A DNA stretch of 64,000 bases, from positions 62,001 to 126,000 of the forward strand of contig LNEC01000017.1 of assembly GCA_001464035.1 (NCBI GenBank), read 5' to 3'. Made by a program: the position numbers and the translations under genes. This document shows positions 25,420-33,844 of this stretch, piece after piece. Within the stretch, counting starts at the first letter, position 1, and every line of letters starts with the position of its first letter. The notes under the pieces were generated by a model. The model made no database searches, was not told the origin of the DNA, and saw only the letters and a program-made list of their open reading frames with translations. The DNA is from Bradyrhizobiaceae bacterium Ga0074131 (GTDB taxonomy: Bacteria > Pseudomonadota > Alphaproteobacteria > Rhizobiales > Xanthobacteraceae).

Positions 25420-25770
25420 CTAGTGCGCCCCATGAACGGCGCGGCTGTCCGTCGGTGCCTGCGCACGGTCATCCATTCCGTAGTCGCGGATGACCCCGGC
25501 GATGCGAAGCCGGTAGTTCTGGAAAATGGTCGCGCGGCCCTTGCCCTGGGTCTTGCGGTGACCGGGCACGTTGCGCCAAGCAGCGACGGCTTCCTCGTCG
25601 CGCCAGAACGACAGCGAAAGGATCTTGCCCTTCTCCGTCAGGCTCTCGAACCGCTCGACCGAGATGAAACCGTCGATGGTTTGCAGCATCGGCTTCAGTT
25701 CGGCCGCGAGGTCAAAATATTCCTGCCTGTGCTCTGGCTTCGGCCAGACTTCAAAGATCACCGCTATCAT
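25420..25770 (-). CDS. antibiotic biosynthesis monooxygenase (ABM) domain protein
   Basis: A protein of 116 residues with GGAGG before ATG 25770. The dimeric alpha/beta ferredoxin-like fold is suggested by MIAVIFEVWPKPEHRQEYFDLA, GFISVERFES and LSLSFWRDEEAVAAWRN. ABM proteins include monooxygenases and haem-degrading enzymes, and many have no known substrate. It lies 30 bases downstream of the NIPSNAP-like gene and is probably cotranscribed with it. Confidence 0.85.
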   Translation of the reverse strand: MIAVIFEVWPKPEHRQEYFDLAAELKPMLQTIDGFISVERFESLTEKGKILSLSFWRDEEAVAAWRNVPGHRKTQGKGRATIFQNYRLRIAGVIRDYGMDDRAQAPTDSRAVHGAH

Positions 25771-25800
25771 GTTGCGCCTCCGTTGCACCTTCGCAATGAC

Positions 25801-26109
25801 CTACAATTCCACCTTCCGCAAGAAGGAGCGTTCCTCCGCGAGAATGAATCTGTTCTCCTCGGCGAAATTGAAGTTGGCTATCCCCTCGCTATCGGCGCGC
25901 AACCTCGCGCGGTAGTCTTCATAGGCGGCGAGGCTTTCGAACGAAATCAGCGCGAAGGCGATGTTGTTGGTGCCCTCATGGGGCATCCAGTAGCCGATCA
26001 GGTCGCCGCTGCATCTCGGGATGATGGTGAGCCAGTTCTTCGAATATTGCTCGAACATCGCACGCTTGAACGGATCGAGCTGGTAGCGGATGAAAACGGT
26101 GACGGCCAT
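25801..26109 (-). CDS. NIPSNAP family protein
   Basis: A protein of 102 residues from ATG 26109, with GGAG 8 bases upstream. The pattern VTVFIRYQLDPFKRAMFEQYSKNWLTIIPRCSGD followed by LISFESLAAYEDYRARLRAD is typical of bacterial NIPSNAP domains, a relative of the ABM fold found next to it. The function of bacterial members is not established. It is the first gene of a leftward unit and is divergent from the ArsR-type regulator. Confidence 0.8.
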   Translation of the reverse strand: MAVTVFIRYQLDPFKRAMFEQYSKNWLTIIPRCSGDLIGYWMPHEGTNNIAFALISFESLAAYEDYRARLRADSEGIANFNFAEENRFILAEERSFLRKVEL

Positions 26110-26137
26110 TTCTTGAGCTCCAATGTTCCACCAGCCG

Positions 26138-26214
26138 TCATTGCGAGCGCAGCGAAGCAATCCAGCTTTGTCAAAGCAAGCTGGATTGCTTCGTCGCTGC
26201 GCTCCTCGCAATGA
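26138..26214. repeat. near-perfect palindromic element between divergent genes
   Basis: The left arm TCATTGCGAGCGCAGCGAAG continues into CAATCCAGCTTTG and is matched by its near-exact complement AAGCTGGATTGCTTCG...CTCGCAATGA on the right, with a short loop near 26172-26178. A stem of over 30 bp could form. It lies 28 bases upstream of the NIPSNAP start and 73 bases upstream of the ArsR-type start, so it separates the two promoters. Confidence 0.85.
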
Positions 26215-26261
26215 TGAATTCAGGCCCTTGAGTAAAAATCAACATACTCTCTTGATCGACG

Positions 26262-26283
26262 TCGATGCTTCGTCTAGCATCGA
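26262..26283 (+). promoter_or_regulatory. candidate operator of the ArsR-type regulator
   Basis: A perfect 7-bp inverted repeat (TCGATGC, 8-base spacer, GCATCGA) ends 3 bases before the regulator ATG at 26287. The size and position suit autorepression by a winged-helix dimer, which would also block ribosome or polymerase access. No ribosome-binding site is visible between the repeat and the ATG, so a leaderless or repeat-embedded start is possible. Confidence 0.5.
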
Positions 26284-26286
26284 ACT

Positions 26287-26985
26287 ATGAAAGCAGGTCC
26301 CGACATTGCCATGATCGCCGCCCTGGTCGGCGACCCCGCGCGCGCCAACATGCTGACGGCGCTGATGAGCGGCCGCGCGCTGACCGCCAGCGAGCTGGCG
26401 CACCAGGCCGGCATCACGCCGCAGACCGCGAGTTCGCATCTGTCGAAGCTCGAGGCCGGCGGTCTGATCGAGCAGGAGAAGCAGGGCCGCCACCGCTATT
26501 ACCGCCTCGCCGATCCCGACGTCGCCGGCGTGCTCGAAGGCCTCGCCGGCCTTGCCGCGCGCGCCGGCCACATGCGCCTGCGCACCGGGCCGAAGGATCC
26601 GGCGCTGCGCCGCGCGCGGATCTGCTACGACCATCTGGCCGGCGATCTCGGCGTGCAGATGCTGGACAGCCTGCGCAGGCAGCGCCTGTTGCGCCAGAGC
26701 AAGCAGGCGATCGAACTCACCACCGAGGGCGAGCGCTTCATGGCCAAGGCGCTTCAGATCGATGCGAGCGCACTGGCGCATCCGCGCCGTCCGCTGTGCA
26801 AGGCCTGCCTCGACTGGAGCGAGCGGCGCCATCATCTCGCGGGCACGCTGGGTGCGGCGATCATGGCGCGGTTCACCGAACTGAAATGGGCGGCCCGCGA
26901 CGCCGCGCCCGGCAGCCGGATCGTCAATTTCACCCGCAGCGGCGAGAAGCGTTTTGCGGCACTGTTCGGCGAGCCTGGGGATTGA
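26287..26985 (+). CDS. ArsR/SmtB-type winged-helix transcriptional regulator
   Basis: A protein of 232 residues. The winged helix occupies about 8-85: DPARANMLTALMSGRALTAS, recognition helix TPQTASSHLSKLEAGGL and wing KQGRHRYYRLAD. The extra C-terminal 140 residues (with RRPLCKACLDWSERRHHLAG) are longer than metal-sensing ArsR proteins and typical of the larger family members that respond to organic signals. No CxC metal site is present in the helix. It is divergent from the NIPSNAP and ABM genes, which are the natural candidates for its control. Confidence 0.88.
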   Translation: MKAGPDIAMIAALVGDPARANMLTALMSGRALTASELAHQAGITPQTASSHLSKLEAGGLIEQEKQGRHRYYRLADPDVAGVLEGLAGLAARAGHMRLRTGPKDPALRRARICYDHLAGDLGVQMLDSLRRQRLLRQSKQAIELTTEGERFMAKALQIDASALAHPRRPLCKACLDWSERRHHLAGTLGAAIMARFTELKWAARDAAPGSRIVNFTRSGEKRFAALFGEPGD

Positions 26986-27157
26986 TCATCGCACGCAACC
27001 CGTCGCGAACAGCTTGCGCCGTCGCCACGGTCGCCCCCATTCATTCCGCGTTCAGGTCGCCTCATTAAGGTCGCACGAATGTTTTGAATTTTTTGCGACG
27101 TGTCGAATCACAGGGAATCCGGGGCCGCACGTACGGCCTGAAATGAGGGGAGAAGTC

Positions 27158-27418
27158 ATGAAATATCTGATCGCAGCAGCCCTGCTTGCAACCACCGTTG
27201 TGGGCTTCGCCCCGATCGCCGATGCCGCCGGCGGATGCGGTCGCGGCTACCACCGCGGCCCGTACGGCGAATGCCGGCCCAATGTCGTGATTCGACGCCC
27301 GCCGGTGTACGTGGTGCGGCCGCCGGTCGTTTACCGGCCGGCTCCCGTCGTGGTAGTGCCTCGCGCCCGCATATGCCCCCGCGGCATGGTGTGGTACGCT
27401 GGCCGCTGCCGTTATTGA
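27158..27418 (+). CDS. secreted GCG_CRPN-type small protein
   Basis: A protein of 86 residues with AGGGGAG before the ATG. Residues 1-23 form a signal peptide cleaved after ADA. Directly after it comes GGCGRGYHRGPYGECRPN, the GCG...CRPN motif, then a Pro/Val/Arg-rich repeat stretch (RPPVYVVRPPVVYRP) and a C-terminal Cys pair. Proteins with this motif are small, exported and of unknown function. A terminator follows at 27441. Confidence 0.75.
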   Translation: MKYLIAAALLATTVVGFAPIADAAGGCGRGYHRGPYGECRPNVVIRRPPVYVVRPPVVYRPAPVVVVPRARICPRGMVWYAGRCRY

Positions 27419-27440
27419 ACCGACGTTACGTCTCAAGGCA

Positions 27441-27470
27441 GAACCCCGCGCACCCGCGCGGGGTTCTTGT
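27441..27470 (+). terminator. intrinsic terminator
   Basis: An 11-bp perfect stem (GAACCCCGCGC with GCGCGGGGTTC) closes a 4-base loop and is followed by a short T-rich stretch (TTGTGT). It lies 22 bases after the stop of the GCG_CRPN gene. Confidence 0.75.
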
Positions 27471-27555
27471 GTGAGGGACTGCCCGCAACCGGTGGCCTCG
27501 TCGGCGCGGCAACGGGAGGACGAACCGCCCTCCCGCGGATTCGATCGATCGCGCC

Positions 27556-27882
27556 TTACCAGTAACGGCGGCGCCAGTACCGGCGACGGCGGCGCCAGCG
27601 GCGGCGATGCCAGCCCCAATGGCGCCGACGCCGTCCCCAACGCCGCCTGCCCCATCCTCGGCCACGACCACGTCCGCGGCCCCAGCGCACCTCTTCGGGG
27701 ACAAGACGATCAACCTCGTCGCCGGTCGCGACGGCCGGCCGCGGATCGTCATTTCCAGGCAGCCGCCCTCCGTCTCCGATGAGCGGTCGCGGCGCGAGGG
27801 GCGCGGCCTGCGCGCTCGCGGCCAGCGTTACCGCGCCTGCGGCAAATCCAAAGGCGAGTTTCAGAAAGTGGCGGCGTTCCAT
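27556..27882 (-). CDS. Tat-exported, extremely Arg/Trp/Gly-rich small protein
   Basis: A protein of 108 residues with GAGGAG before ATG 27882. Residues 1-27 are a twin-arginine-type signal: ERRHFLKLAFGFAAG, then a cleavage site at AQA. A short linker is followed by about 40 residues of almost only Arg, Gly, Trp, His and Tyr (RGRGRGWGRRRWGRRRRHW is the start), ending RRYW. Such a tail would be strongly cationic and amphipathic and could bind envelope polymers, nucleic acid or membranes; no function is known to me. It is convergent with the GCG_CRPN gene. Confidence 0.65.
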   Translation of the reverse strand: MERRHFLKLAFGFAAGAVTLAASAQAAPLAPRPLIGDGGRLPGNDDPRPAVATGDEVDRLVPEEVRWGRGRGRGRGWGRRRWGRRRRHWGWHRRRWRRRRRYWRRRYW

Positions 27883-28067
27883 GACATCTCCTCGTCGCGG
27901 CAATCTGCAGTGATGCGAGGAGAGTTTGATCGCGGCGAAATGAATAGTGGCTGAACCAGCGCAGCTTGTCGTGCGGTTCGCGGGGACGGCAAGGGTGACG
28001 CCGCAGCGCACACCCCTTTGTCACAATGCTATGGTATTCGCCTGAACATCGTCAGAGAGAACTGCCC

Positions 28068-29309
28068 ATGCCGACCCGCCTTCGCTCCGCTCTGCTGTCT
28101 GCGTTCCTGTGCGTCCCCCTCATCGCCCCCGCCGTCGCGCAGAGCCTGTCGCGCGAGGCGCAGATCGGTCCCCGACCATTTTACCTCGTCGACAAGATGA
28201 AAGACGGGTCGCTCAAGCAGAAGCTGAGCCAGTGCACCGGCCCTTTTCGCAAGACTGATTTTTCCATCGGCCATCGCGGCGCCGCGCTGCAATTCCCCGA
28301 GCACACCCGAGAGTCCTATCAGGCAGCGGCCCGGATGGGCGCCGGTGTAATCGAATGCGACGTGACCTTCACAAAAGACCGGCAACTGGTCTGCCGGCAT
28401 TCGCAATGTGACCTGCACACCACGACCAATATCCTGTCGATACCCGCGCTGGCCGCAAAATGCACCATGCCGTTCATTCAGGCCGATTCCGTCACCGGCA
28501 GGAAGGCGTCGGCAAAATGCTGCACCAGCGACATCACGCTCGCCGAATTCAAGACGCTGTCGGCCAAGATGGACGGCTTCAACCCGAAGGCCATGACCGC
28601 GACCGAATACCAGAACGGCACACCGCGCTGGCGCACCGACCTCTACAGCCATTCCGGCACGCTGATGACTCACGACGAGAGCATCGCGCTGATCAAGAGC
28701 CTGGGCGCCAAGTTCACGCCGGAACTGAAAGCCCCCGAAGTGCCGATGCCGTTCGACGGCGACTACACCCAGGAGAAATATGCGTCCCAGATGCTGCGCG
28801 CCTACAAGGATGCGGGCATCCCGCCGAGCGACGTGTTCGCCCAGAGTTTCAGTCTGGCCGACATCCTGTATTGGGTGAAGACCGAGCCGGAGTTTGCAGC
28901 GCAGGCGGTGTATCTCGACGGCCGCTACGAGACCGCAGGTTTCGACCATACCCGGCCCGAGACCCTGAAGCCCACCATGACCGAACTGAAAGCGCAGAGC
29001 GTGAAGATACTGGCGCCGCCGATCTACATGATGCTGGGGCTGAACGACAAAGGCGAAATCGTGCCGTCTGCCTATGCCAGGGCCGCGAAAGCCGCCGGCC
29101 TCGACCTGATCGGATGGTCGCTGGAGCGCGACGGGCCGCTCGACAGGGGCGGCGGCTTCTATCACAAATCCATCAAGGCCGCGATCGACCGCGACGGTGA
29201 CACGCTCACGGTGCTGGACGTGCTGGCGCAACAGGTCGGCATCCGCGGCATGTTCTCGGACTGGCCCGCGACCACGACGTTTTATGCTGGCTGTATGGGG
29301 ATGAAGTAG
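28068..29309 (+). CDS. periplasmic glycerophosphodiester phosphodiesterase
   Basis: A protein of 413 residues, opening with a signal peptide (residues 1-25, ending AVAQS). The GDPD catalytic set is present: His69-Arg70 in IGHRGAAL, Glu78 in PEHTRESY, Glu96 and Asp98 in VIECDVTFT, and His111 in VCRHS. The domain continues with a GDPD insertion and the ELKAPE strand near 225. It would release glycerol-3-phosphate from phospholipid head-group diesters in the periplasm. It is monocistronic and followed by an intergenic repeat. Confidence 0.92.
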   Translation: MPTRLRSALLSAFLCVPLIAPAVAQSLSREAQIGPRPFYLVDKMKDGSLKQKLSQCTGPFRKTDFSIGHRGAALQFPEHTRESYQAAARMGAGVIECDVTFTKDRQLVCRHSQCDLHTTTNILSIPALAAKCTMPFIQADSVTGRKASAKCCTSDITLAEFKTLSAKMDGFNPKAMTATEYQNGTPRWRTDLYSHSGTLMTHDESIALIKSLGAKFTPELKAPEVPMPFDGDYTQEKYASQMLRAYKDAGIPPSDVFAQSFSLADILYWVKTEPEFAAQAVYLDGRYETAGFDHTRPETLKPTMTELKAQSVKILAPPIYMMLGLNDKGEIVPSAYARAAKAAGLDLIGWSLERDGPLDRGGGFYHKSIKAAIDRDGDTLTVLDVLAQQVGIRGMFSDWPATTTFYAGCMGMK

Positions 29310-29321
29310 ACGGCAACGCTC

Positions 29322-29456
29322 TCGTCGCCCCCGCGAACGCGGGACCCCTACGCCAACGTAGTTGATGGAAAAAGGCCTGTCACCTTGCGTATTGCGAAGC
29401 GGCACGCGTAGGAGTGCCGACTCAGCGCTCGCCGAAGCCCACTCGGCCGGGACGAC
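29322..29456. repeat. degenerate palindromic repeat (CGTCGCCCCCGCGAACGCGGG type)
   Basis: A CCCGCGAACGCGGG hairpin at the left, GTAGGAGTGCCGAC in the middle and GGGACGACG at the right edge match the general layout of a dispersed intergenic repeat common in Bradyrhizobium, in a decayed form. It separates the phosphodiesterase gene from the small convergent gene. Confidence 0.5.
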
Positions 29457-29467
29457 GGCCGGAGAAT

Positions 29468-29782
29468 CTACCCCGCAAACTCCTCCGCCAGCACCAGCAC
29501 CTCGCGCGTACGGGTGACATCGGGCCAGCAGCGGTCGAATTCGGCGATCAGCGGCTTCAGCGCGTCGCCGCCGGTGCCGCGCTCGAGCGCGGCCTGATCG
29601 GGGAATTCATACGTCGCCATATGCAGCGAGGGATCACTGGCGCTCCAGAACCGCCGTGCCTTCTTGATGCCGAACGCTTTTGTTGCGTCGGGCAGATGTT
29701 CCTTTTGATACCATTCATCGAACGCCTTGCGTTTGGCGGGATCGGTGACGGTGGCGCGGACGACGAAATAGGCGGTTGGCAT
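29468..29782 (-). CDS. small dimeric alpha/beta-barrel (EthD-like) protein
   Basis: A protein of 104 residues with GGAG 7 bases before ATG 29782. The pattern AYFVVRATVTDPAKRKAFDEWYQKEHLPDA, with W-Y-x-x-x-H-L-P, is typical of EthD/ABM-like barrels, followed by MATYEFPDQAALERG. Function unknown. It stands alone between a repeat and the Fic relic. Confidence 0.7.
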   Translation of the reverse strand: MPTAYFVVRATVTDPAKRKAFDEWYQKEHLPDATKAFGIKKARRFWSASDPSLHMATYEFPDQAALERGTGGDALKPLIAEFDRCWPDVTRTREVLVLAEEFAG

Positions 29783-29851
29783 AGGGTGGCTCCGTAAGGA
29801 CAGGCTTGCCGGATCCTATCGTGAATCCGGAGTGGAGCGCGAGACCTAAAC

Positions 29852-30280
29852 TCAGCCGCCCCGTGCTACTACCGGCATTAACTCGCAGGTTGCCGCCGAC
29901 GGATTTGTAGAAGCCGCAAGATGAATCGGCGTACTGTCTTCCCAATGATCGTTGACGTAGTCGCACATGTCTTCAACGAGTTCGGGAACGAGGTGCGCTC
30001 CGACCGGTTCGTGCTTGCTGCCTTCAATAGCAACACCACCCGGACGATAGTTCCCAGCGTAGGAGCTGATTCCTGCAAGTGCTTCTCGCTGCAATCCGAG
30101 GATAAGCGAAGGCCGAAGCTTGAATGATCCGCGGTCAAGCGCGCTTTGGATCACACTGACCGCGGCATCATATTGCCTGAACCCGTTTCGTGCTTCGGCA
30201 ACGGCTTTCGCTTGAGGGTCAGTGATCAGTTCAGGCTCGAGCGCGCGGCTATCTCGCCGATCGCGCTCGTCACCCGTCAT
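29852..30280 (-). pseudogene. truncated Fic-family AMPylase gene
   Basis: The first about 120 residues read as the N-terminal half of a Fic protein (LKPSLILGLQREALAGI, YRPGGVAIEGSKHEPVGAHLVPELVEDMCDYVNDHWED, then PIHLAA). In intact proteins the next part leads to the catalytic loop HPFxxGNGRxxR. Here the frame switches after HLAA into about 19 unrelated residues and stops, and the catalytic loop is not found in any frame downstream. The gene overlaps the antitoxin remnant by ATGA. The domain cannot be active as it stands. Confidence 0.75.
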
Positions 30281-30452
30281 TTTTTATCCTCAGCCAGCCT
30301 TTCGGCCTCTCGATTAACCATTTCCCGGGTAATCAACTCATTTTCAAAATGGGTGTTGCCATAGACGAAGCTACGCCGCTGCTGCTCCCGCTGTTCCGGC
30401 GTCGTTTGGCGGTCTTGGCAGCTTCAATGAGGATTTTCAGAGAGTCAGTCAT
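30277..30452 (-). pseudogene. frameshifted VbhA-like antitoxin of the Fic gene
   Basis: From ATG 30452 the frame reads MTDSLKILIEAAK and then runs out of frame. One base later in register, a second frame reads TTPEQREQQRRSFVYGNTHF, then EN and ITREMVNREAERL, and ends at 30277, overlapping the Fic start. Together they would give a protein of about 58 residues, the size and style of the small antitoxins encoded ahead of class I Fic toxins. The segment is 176 bases long, one base short of whole codons, so a single-base deletion near 30412 explains it. The inhibitory motif S/T-xxx-E-G/N is not exactly matched (N-THF-E-N). Confidence 0.6.
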
Positions 30453-30512
30453 TGGAGTTATATAACCGAATCAGGTTGAGGATGCCAATATCCATCTTGA
30501 TCAAATCTGTCC

Positions 30513-32045
30513 TCACAACGGCAAATTGTCGTGCTTCTTCATCGGGATCTCGACGTGCTTGTCCTTCAGCATCGCCAGCGCCCGGGCGATCCGGCGCCGC
30601 GTCGAATGCGGCATGATGACGTCGTCGATATAGCCGCGCTCGGCGGCGATGAAAGGGGACAGGAAGCGGTCCTCGTATTCTTTGGTGCGCGCGGCGATCT
30701 TGTCGGTGTCGCCGATGTCGGAGCGGAAGATGATTTCCACCGCGCCCTTGGCGCCCATCACCGCGATCTGAGCGGTCGGCCAGGCGTAGTTCATGTCGGC
30801 GCCGATTTCCTTCGACGCCATCACGTCGAACGCGCCGCCATAGGCTTTTCGCGTGATCACGGTCACAAGGGGCACCGTGGCCTGCGAAAACGCGAACAGC
30901 AGCTTGGCGCCGTGTTTTATCAATCCGCCATATTCCTGCGCGGTGCCCGGCAGGAATCCCGGCACGTCGACGAAGGTGACGATCGGAATGTTGAAGGCGT
31001 CGCAGAACCGGACGAAGCGCGCGGCCTTGCGCGAGGCGTCGCTGTCGAGCACGCCCGCCAGCACCATCGGCTGGTTGGCGACGAAGCCGACGGTGCGGCC
31101 GGCAACGCGGCCGAAGCCGGTGACGATGTTTTTGGCAAAAGTCTCGGAGATCTCGAAGAAGTCGCCCTCGTCCACCACCTTCAGGATCAACTCCTTCATG
31201 TCGTAGGGCTTGTTCGGATTGTCGGGGATCAGCGTGTCCAGGGACATGTCGACCCGCTCGATGTCGTCGAAACTCGGCCATTCCGGCACGCCGTCGGTAT
31301 TGTTGCTAGGCAGGAAATCGATCAGCCGGCGCATCTGCAGCAGCGTCTCGACGTCGTTCTCGAAGGCGCCGTCGGCGATCGATGAGCGGGTGGCGTGCAC
31401 GGATGCACCGCCGAGTTCTTCCGCCGTCACCACCTCGTTGGTGACGGTCTTCACCACGTCCGGGCCGGTGACGAACATGTAGCTGGTGTTCTTCACCATG
31501 AAGATGAAGTCGGTCATGGCGGGCGAATAGACGTCGCCGCCGGCGCAGGGGCCCATGATGACGGAGATCTGCGGAATCACGCCCGAGGCGATGACGTTGC
31601 GGCGGAACACATAGGAATAGCCGGCAAGGGCCGCGACGCCTTCCTGGATCCGCGCGCCGCCGGCATCGTAGAGCCCGATGATCGGCGCCCTCGCCTTCAT
31701 CGCCATGTCCTGGATCTTGACGATCTTCTGGGCGTGGGTTTCCGACAGCGAGCCGCCGAACACTGTAAAATCCTTGGCGAAGACGAAAGTCTTGCGTCCG
31801 TTGACGGTGCCCCAGCCGGTGACCACGCCGTCGCCCGGCACTTTCGTCTTTTCCATGCCGAATTCGACCGAGCGGTGCTCGACGAACATGTCGAATTCCT
31901 CGAACGAACCCTTGTCGAGCAGCAGCTCGATTCGCTCCCGCGCGGTCAGCTTGCCGCGGGCGTGCTGCGCCTCGATGCGCTTTTCGCCGCCGCCGAGCTT
32001 GGCGCCGGCGCGCCGCTCCTCGAGGGTGTCCAGGATGTCCTTCAT
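30513..32045 (-). CDS. pccB: acyl-CoA carboxylase beta subunit (propionyl-CoA carboxylase type)
   Basis: A protein of 510 residues with a complete carboxyltransferase architecture: N-half opening [19 protein letters not shown], oxyanion loops GGARIQEG and [12 protein letters not shown], and C-half [12 protein letters not shown] and [12 protein letters not shown]. It transfers carboxyl from biotin to propionyl-CoA (or acetyl-CoA), giving methylmalonyl-CoA; the Asp near the active-site pocket that discriminates propionyl- from acetyl-CoA was not checked. The biotin-bearing alpha subunit is not in this window. Confidence 0.93.
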   Translation of the reverse strand: MKDILDTLEERRAGAKLGGGEKRIEAQHARGKLTARERIELLLDKGSFEEFDMFVEHRSVEFGMEKTKVPGDGVVTGWGTVNGRKTFVFAKDFTVFGGSLSETHAQKIVKIQDMAMKARAPIIGLYDAGGARIQEGVAALAGYSYVFRRNVIASGVIPQISVIMGPCAGGDVYSPAMTDFIFMVKNTSYMFVTGPDVVKTVTNEVVTAEELGGASVHATRSSIADGAFENDVETLLQMRRLIDFLPSNNTDGVPEWPSFDDIERVDMSLDTLIPDNPNKPYDMKELILKVVDEGDFFEISETFAKNIVTGFGRVAGRTVGFVANQPMVLAGVLDSDASRKAARFVRFCDAFNIPIVTFVDVPGFLPGTAQEYGGLIKHGAKLLFAFSQATVPLVTVITRKAYGGAFDVMASKEIGADMNYAWPTAQIAVMGAKGAVEIIFRSDIGDTDKIAARTKEYEDRFLSPFIAAERGYIDDVIMPHSTRRRIARALAMLKDKHVEIPMKKHDNLPL

Positions 32046-32316
32046 GTGTTTCCGCCCGCAATTGCCGTTCGATTTCAGGGCGTTCTAGCACGGCCTTCGG
32101 CGCGCGGGAAACGCCCTTGCCGTTCTGTGGTGCCGGCGACCGGGGCGCTCGTATCCGGCGCCCAAGGAGGCGACGATGACCCGCATTCTACTTTGCATGG
32201 GGTTGTTTTCGCGATTCTTGGCAAAGGCCCTTCCGGGGGGCGTTGCGCAGCGTCCGGGACACGGAGCTCATTGGCGGCGCTTCGGCAGGGCCGGCCCAAG
32301 TGGCGGCGTGTGCCCC
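32046..32316. other. gene-free stretch upstream of pccB
   Basis: About 270 bases between pccB and the carboxymuconolactone-decarboxylase-like gene, which point the same way. A strong AAGGAGG lies ahead of an ATG at 32176 on the plus strand, but the following frame soon runs antisense into the next gene and shows no protein-like pattern, so I do not call it. The pccB promoter must lie here; no boxes were recognised. Confidence 0.4.
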
Positions 32317-32898
32317 CTACTCCTCGCCATCCCTAAAGGGCGGCTCCTTGCCGGGCGGCACGGACGTCTCGGACATCGCCAGCAGCATCGCCACCATGAT
32401 GTAGTTGCCCGCTACCGCGGTCAGGTCGACGATCTGCTGATCACTGAACACCTGCTTCGCCCTGGCGAAGGTCTGGTCGGAAACTTTCCGCGCGGTGGTG
32501 AGTTCGGCGACGAAATCGTACACCGCGGCCTCGTCCTCGGCCATCCGGGAGGGACGCCGGCCGGTTTTCAGCTCCGCGATGATGTCGGCCGACAGTCCCG
32601 CCTTCTGCGCCAGCGGCGCATGCGCGTACCATTCGACCTGCGAGCGCCATTGCCGCGCGATGATGAGGATCGCGAACTCGTTGAGCCGGAGCGGGACCGA
32701 AGTCTCCCAGCGCAAATAGTGAAACAGGTCGAACAGCCGCTGGCCCAGCACCGGGCTGCGCAGCATCGAATTGTACGGTCCGCCGATGCCGATGCTGGAG
32801 ACCTTCACGATCTGCTCGCCGAGCGGCTTCTGCGCGGCGTCGAGCTGATCCATGGTCAGTTGCGCAAAGCGCGGCGGCTTGGCTTCGGCCGGGTTCAT
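32317..32898 (-). CDS. carboxymuconolactone decarboxylase family (AhpD-like) protein
   Basis: A protein of 193 residues from ATG 32898 with GGGAG upstream. It has the all-helical AhpD-like fold with LNEFAILIIARQWRSQVEWYAHAPLA, where Glu and His occupy the conserved EW..H positions; the CxxC of peroxidase-active AhpD is absent. It may be a decarboxylase or an uncharacterised oxidoreductase. The beta-lactamase gene ends 50 bases upstream on the same strand. Confidence 0.82.
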   Translation of the reverse strand: MNPAEAKPPRFAQLTMDQLDAAQKPLGEQIVKVSSIGIGGPYNSMLRSPVLGQRLFDLFHYLRWETSVPLRLNEFAILIIARQWRSQVEWYAHAPLAQKAGLSADIIAELKTGRRPSRMAEDEAAVYDFVAELTTARKVSDQTFARAKQVFSDQQIVDLTAVAGNYIMVAMLLAMSETSVPPGKEPPFRDGEE

Positions 32899-32947
32899 GG
32901 CTGCTCCCTTGGACCGGGCGGGTATTCGGCGGCGGCCGGCGGCCAGA

Positions 32948-33766
32948 TCAGATCGCACCGATATCGGTGAGGCATTGCTGCGTCAACGTCATGCGGGCCG
33001 CAATGTGGCGCGGCTCCAGGCAATCCATGTTGAGCGCAAAAACCGTCGTCGCGGCGCCCTTTTCGGCCCAGCCGACCATCCATCCGAGCGACGGCTTTCC
33101 GACCTCGGCGCCCAACAGGCCGCTCTTGGCGCGGATGACGGAGTCGCCGACTTTCGTCACGGGCAGGATATCGCGCACCAGCTCCTGGCTGCGCCTGGAC
33201 ACCGGCAGCACGCCGCGCCGCAGCCGGTCGACGAAATCGACCTGCTGCATCGGGTCGATGCGCAGATCGCCGGTCAGCCAGAACCGGTCGATGCCACCGC
33301 CGATATCGCGGTTACCGTATTCGAACAGATCGAGGTATTTCCGCATCCGCTCCGCGCCGATGCGCCGGGCGATATCCTGATAGACCGGCACCGCGGATGC
33401 GGCGAAGGCGGTGCGCAGGGTGTGATCCCTGTTCCAGGACTCGATGCTCCGCTTCACCCCGTCCCATTTGAAAACCTGCTTGTCCGGGTCTTCGACCACG
33501 CCGGTCTCCAGCGCGATCACCGAATTGGGGATCTTGAAGGTCGAGGCCGGCAGCATCGCCTCGCCGGAGCGATTCTTGTCGCTGGCGATGATCAGATAGT
33601 CCGCGACCTTGTAGCCGACGAAGCTGCCGATCGTTCCCTCATCGGTAAATCGCCTGGCTAGATCCTCTCGGATCTCGCTGCGCTGGGGCGACACATTGGC
33701 AAAGCTGCGAGCGGGCAAAATGCTGGCGGTGGCGACAAGGCCGAGCGCATGGCGGCGGTTGATCAC
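32948..33766 (-). CDS. class D (OXA-type) beta-lactamase
   Basis: A protein of 272 residues. Residues 1-23 are an export signal with a twin-Arg-like start (MINRRHALGLVATAS). The active-site motifs are all present: Ser75-Thr-Phe-Lys78 (nucleophile and carbamylated Lys), Ser124-Ala-Val126, Tyr150-Gly-Asn152, Trp163 and Lys214-Ser-Gly216. So it should be an active serine hydrolase of penicillins. The regulator or partner that would make it inducible is not nearby, and there is no mobile element around it, so it looks like a resident chromosomal gene. Confidence 0.9.
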   Translation of the reverse strand: MINRRHALGLVATASILPARSFANVSPQRSEIREDLARRFTDEGTIGSFVGYKVADYLIIASDKNRSGEAMLPASTFKIPNSVIALETGVVEDPDKQVFKWDGVKRSIESWNRDHTLRTAFAASAVPVYQDIARRIGAERMRKYLDLFEYGNRDIGGGIDRFWLTGDLRIDPMQQVDFVDRLRRGVLPVSRRSQELVRDILPVTKVGDSVIRAKSGLLGAEVGKPSLGWMVGWAEKGAATTVFALNMDCLEPRHIAARMTLTQQCLTDIGAI

Positions 33767-33844
33767 GGGAGCGTCCGATGTGGTTGAAGGCGGCCGACGA
33801 TGCGTTTGATATCATGGTAAAACAATGACCATCGGGAGCGACGC

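Noticed and set aside
32176..32970. An ATG with a strong AAGGAGG upstream, opening a plus-strand frame
   Set aside because: The frame soon runs antisense through the carboxymuconolactone-decarboxylase-like gene and lacks any family pattern, so the good initiation site is probably chance or a relic.
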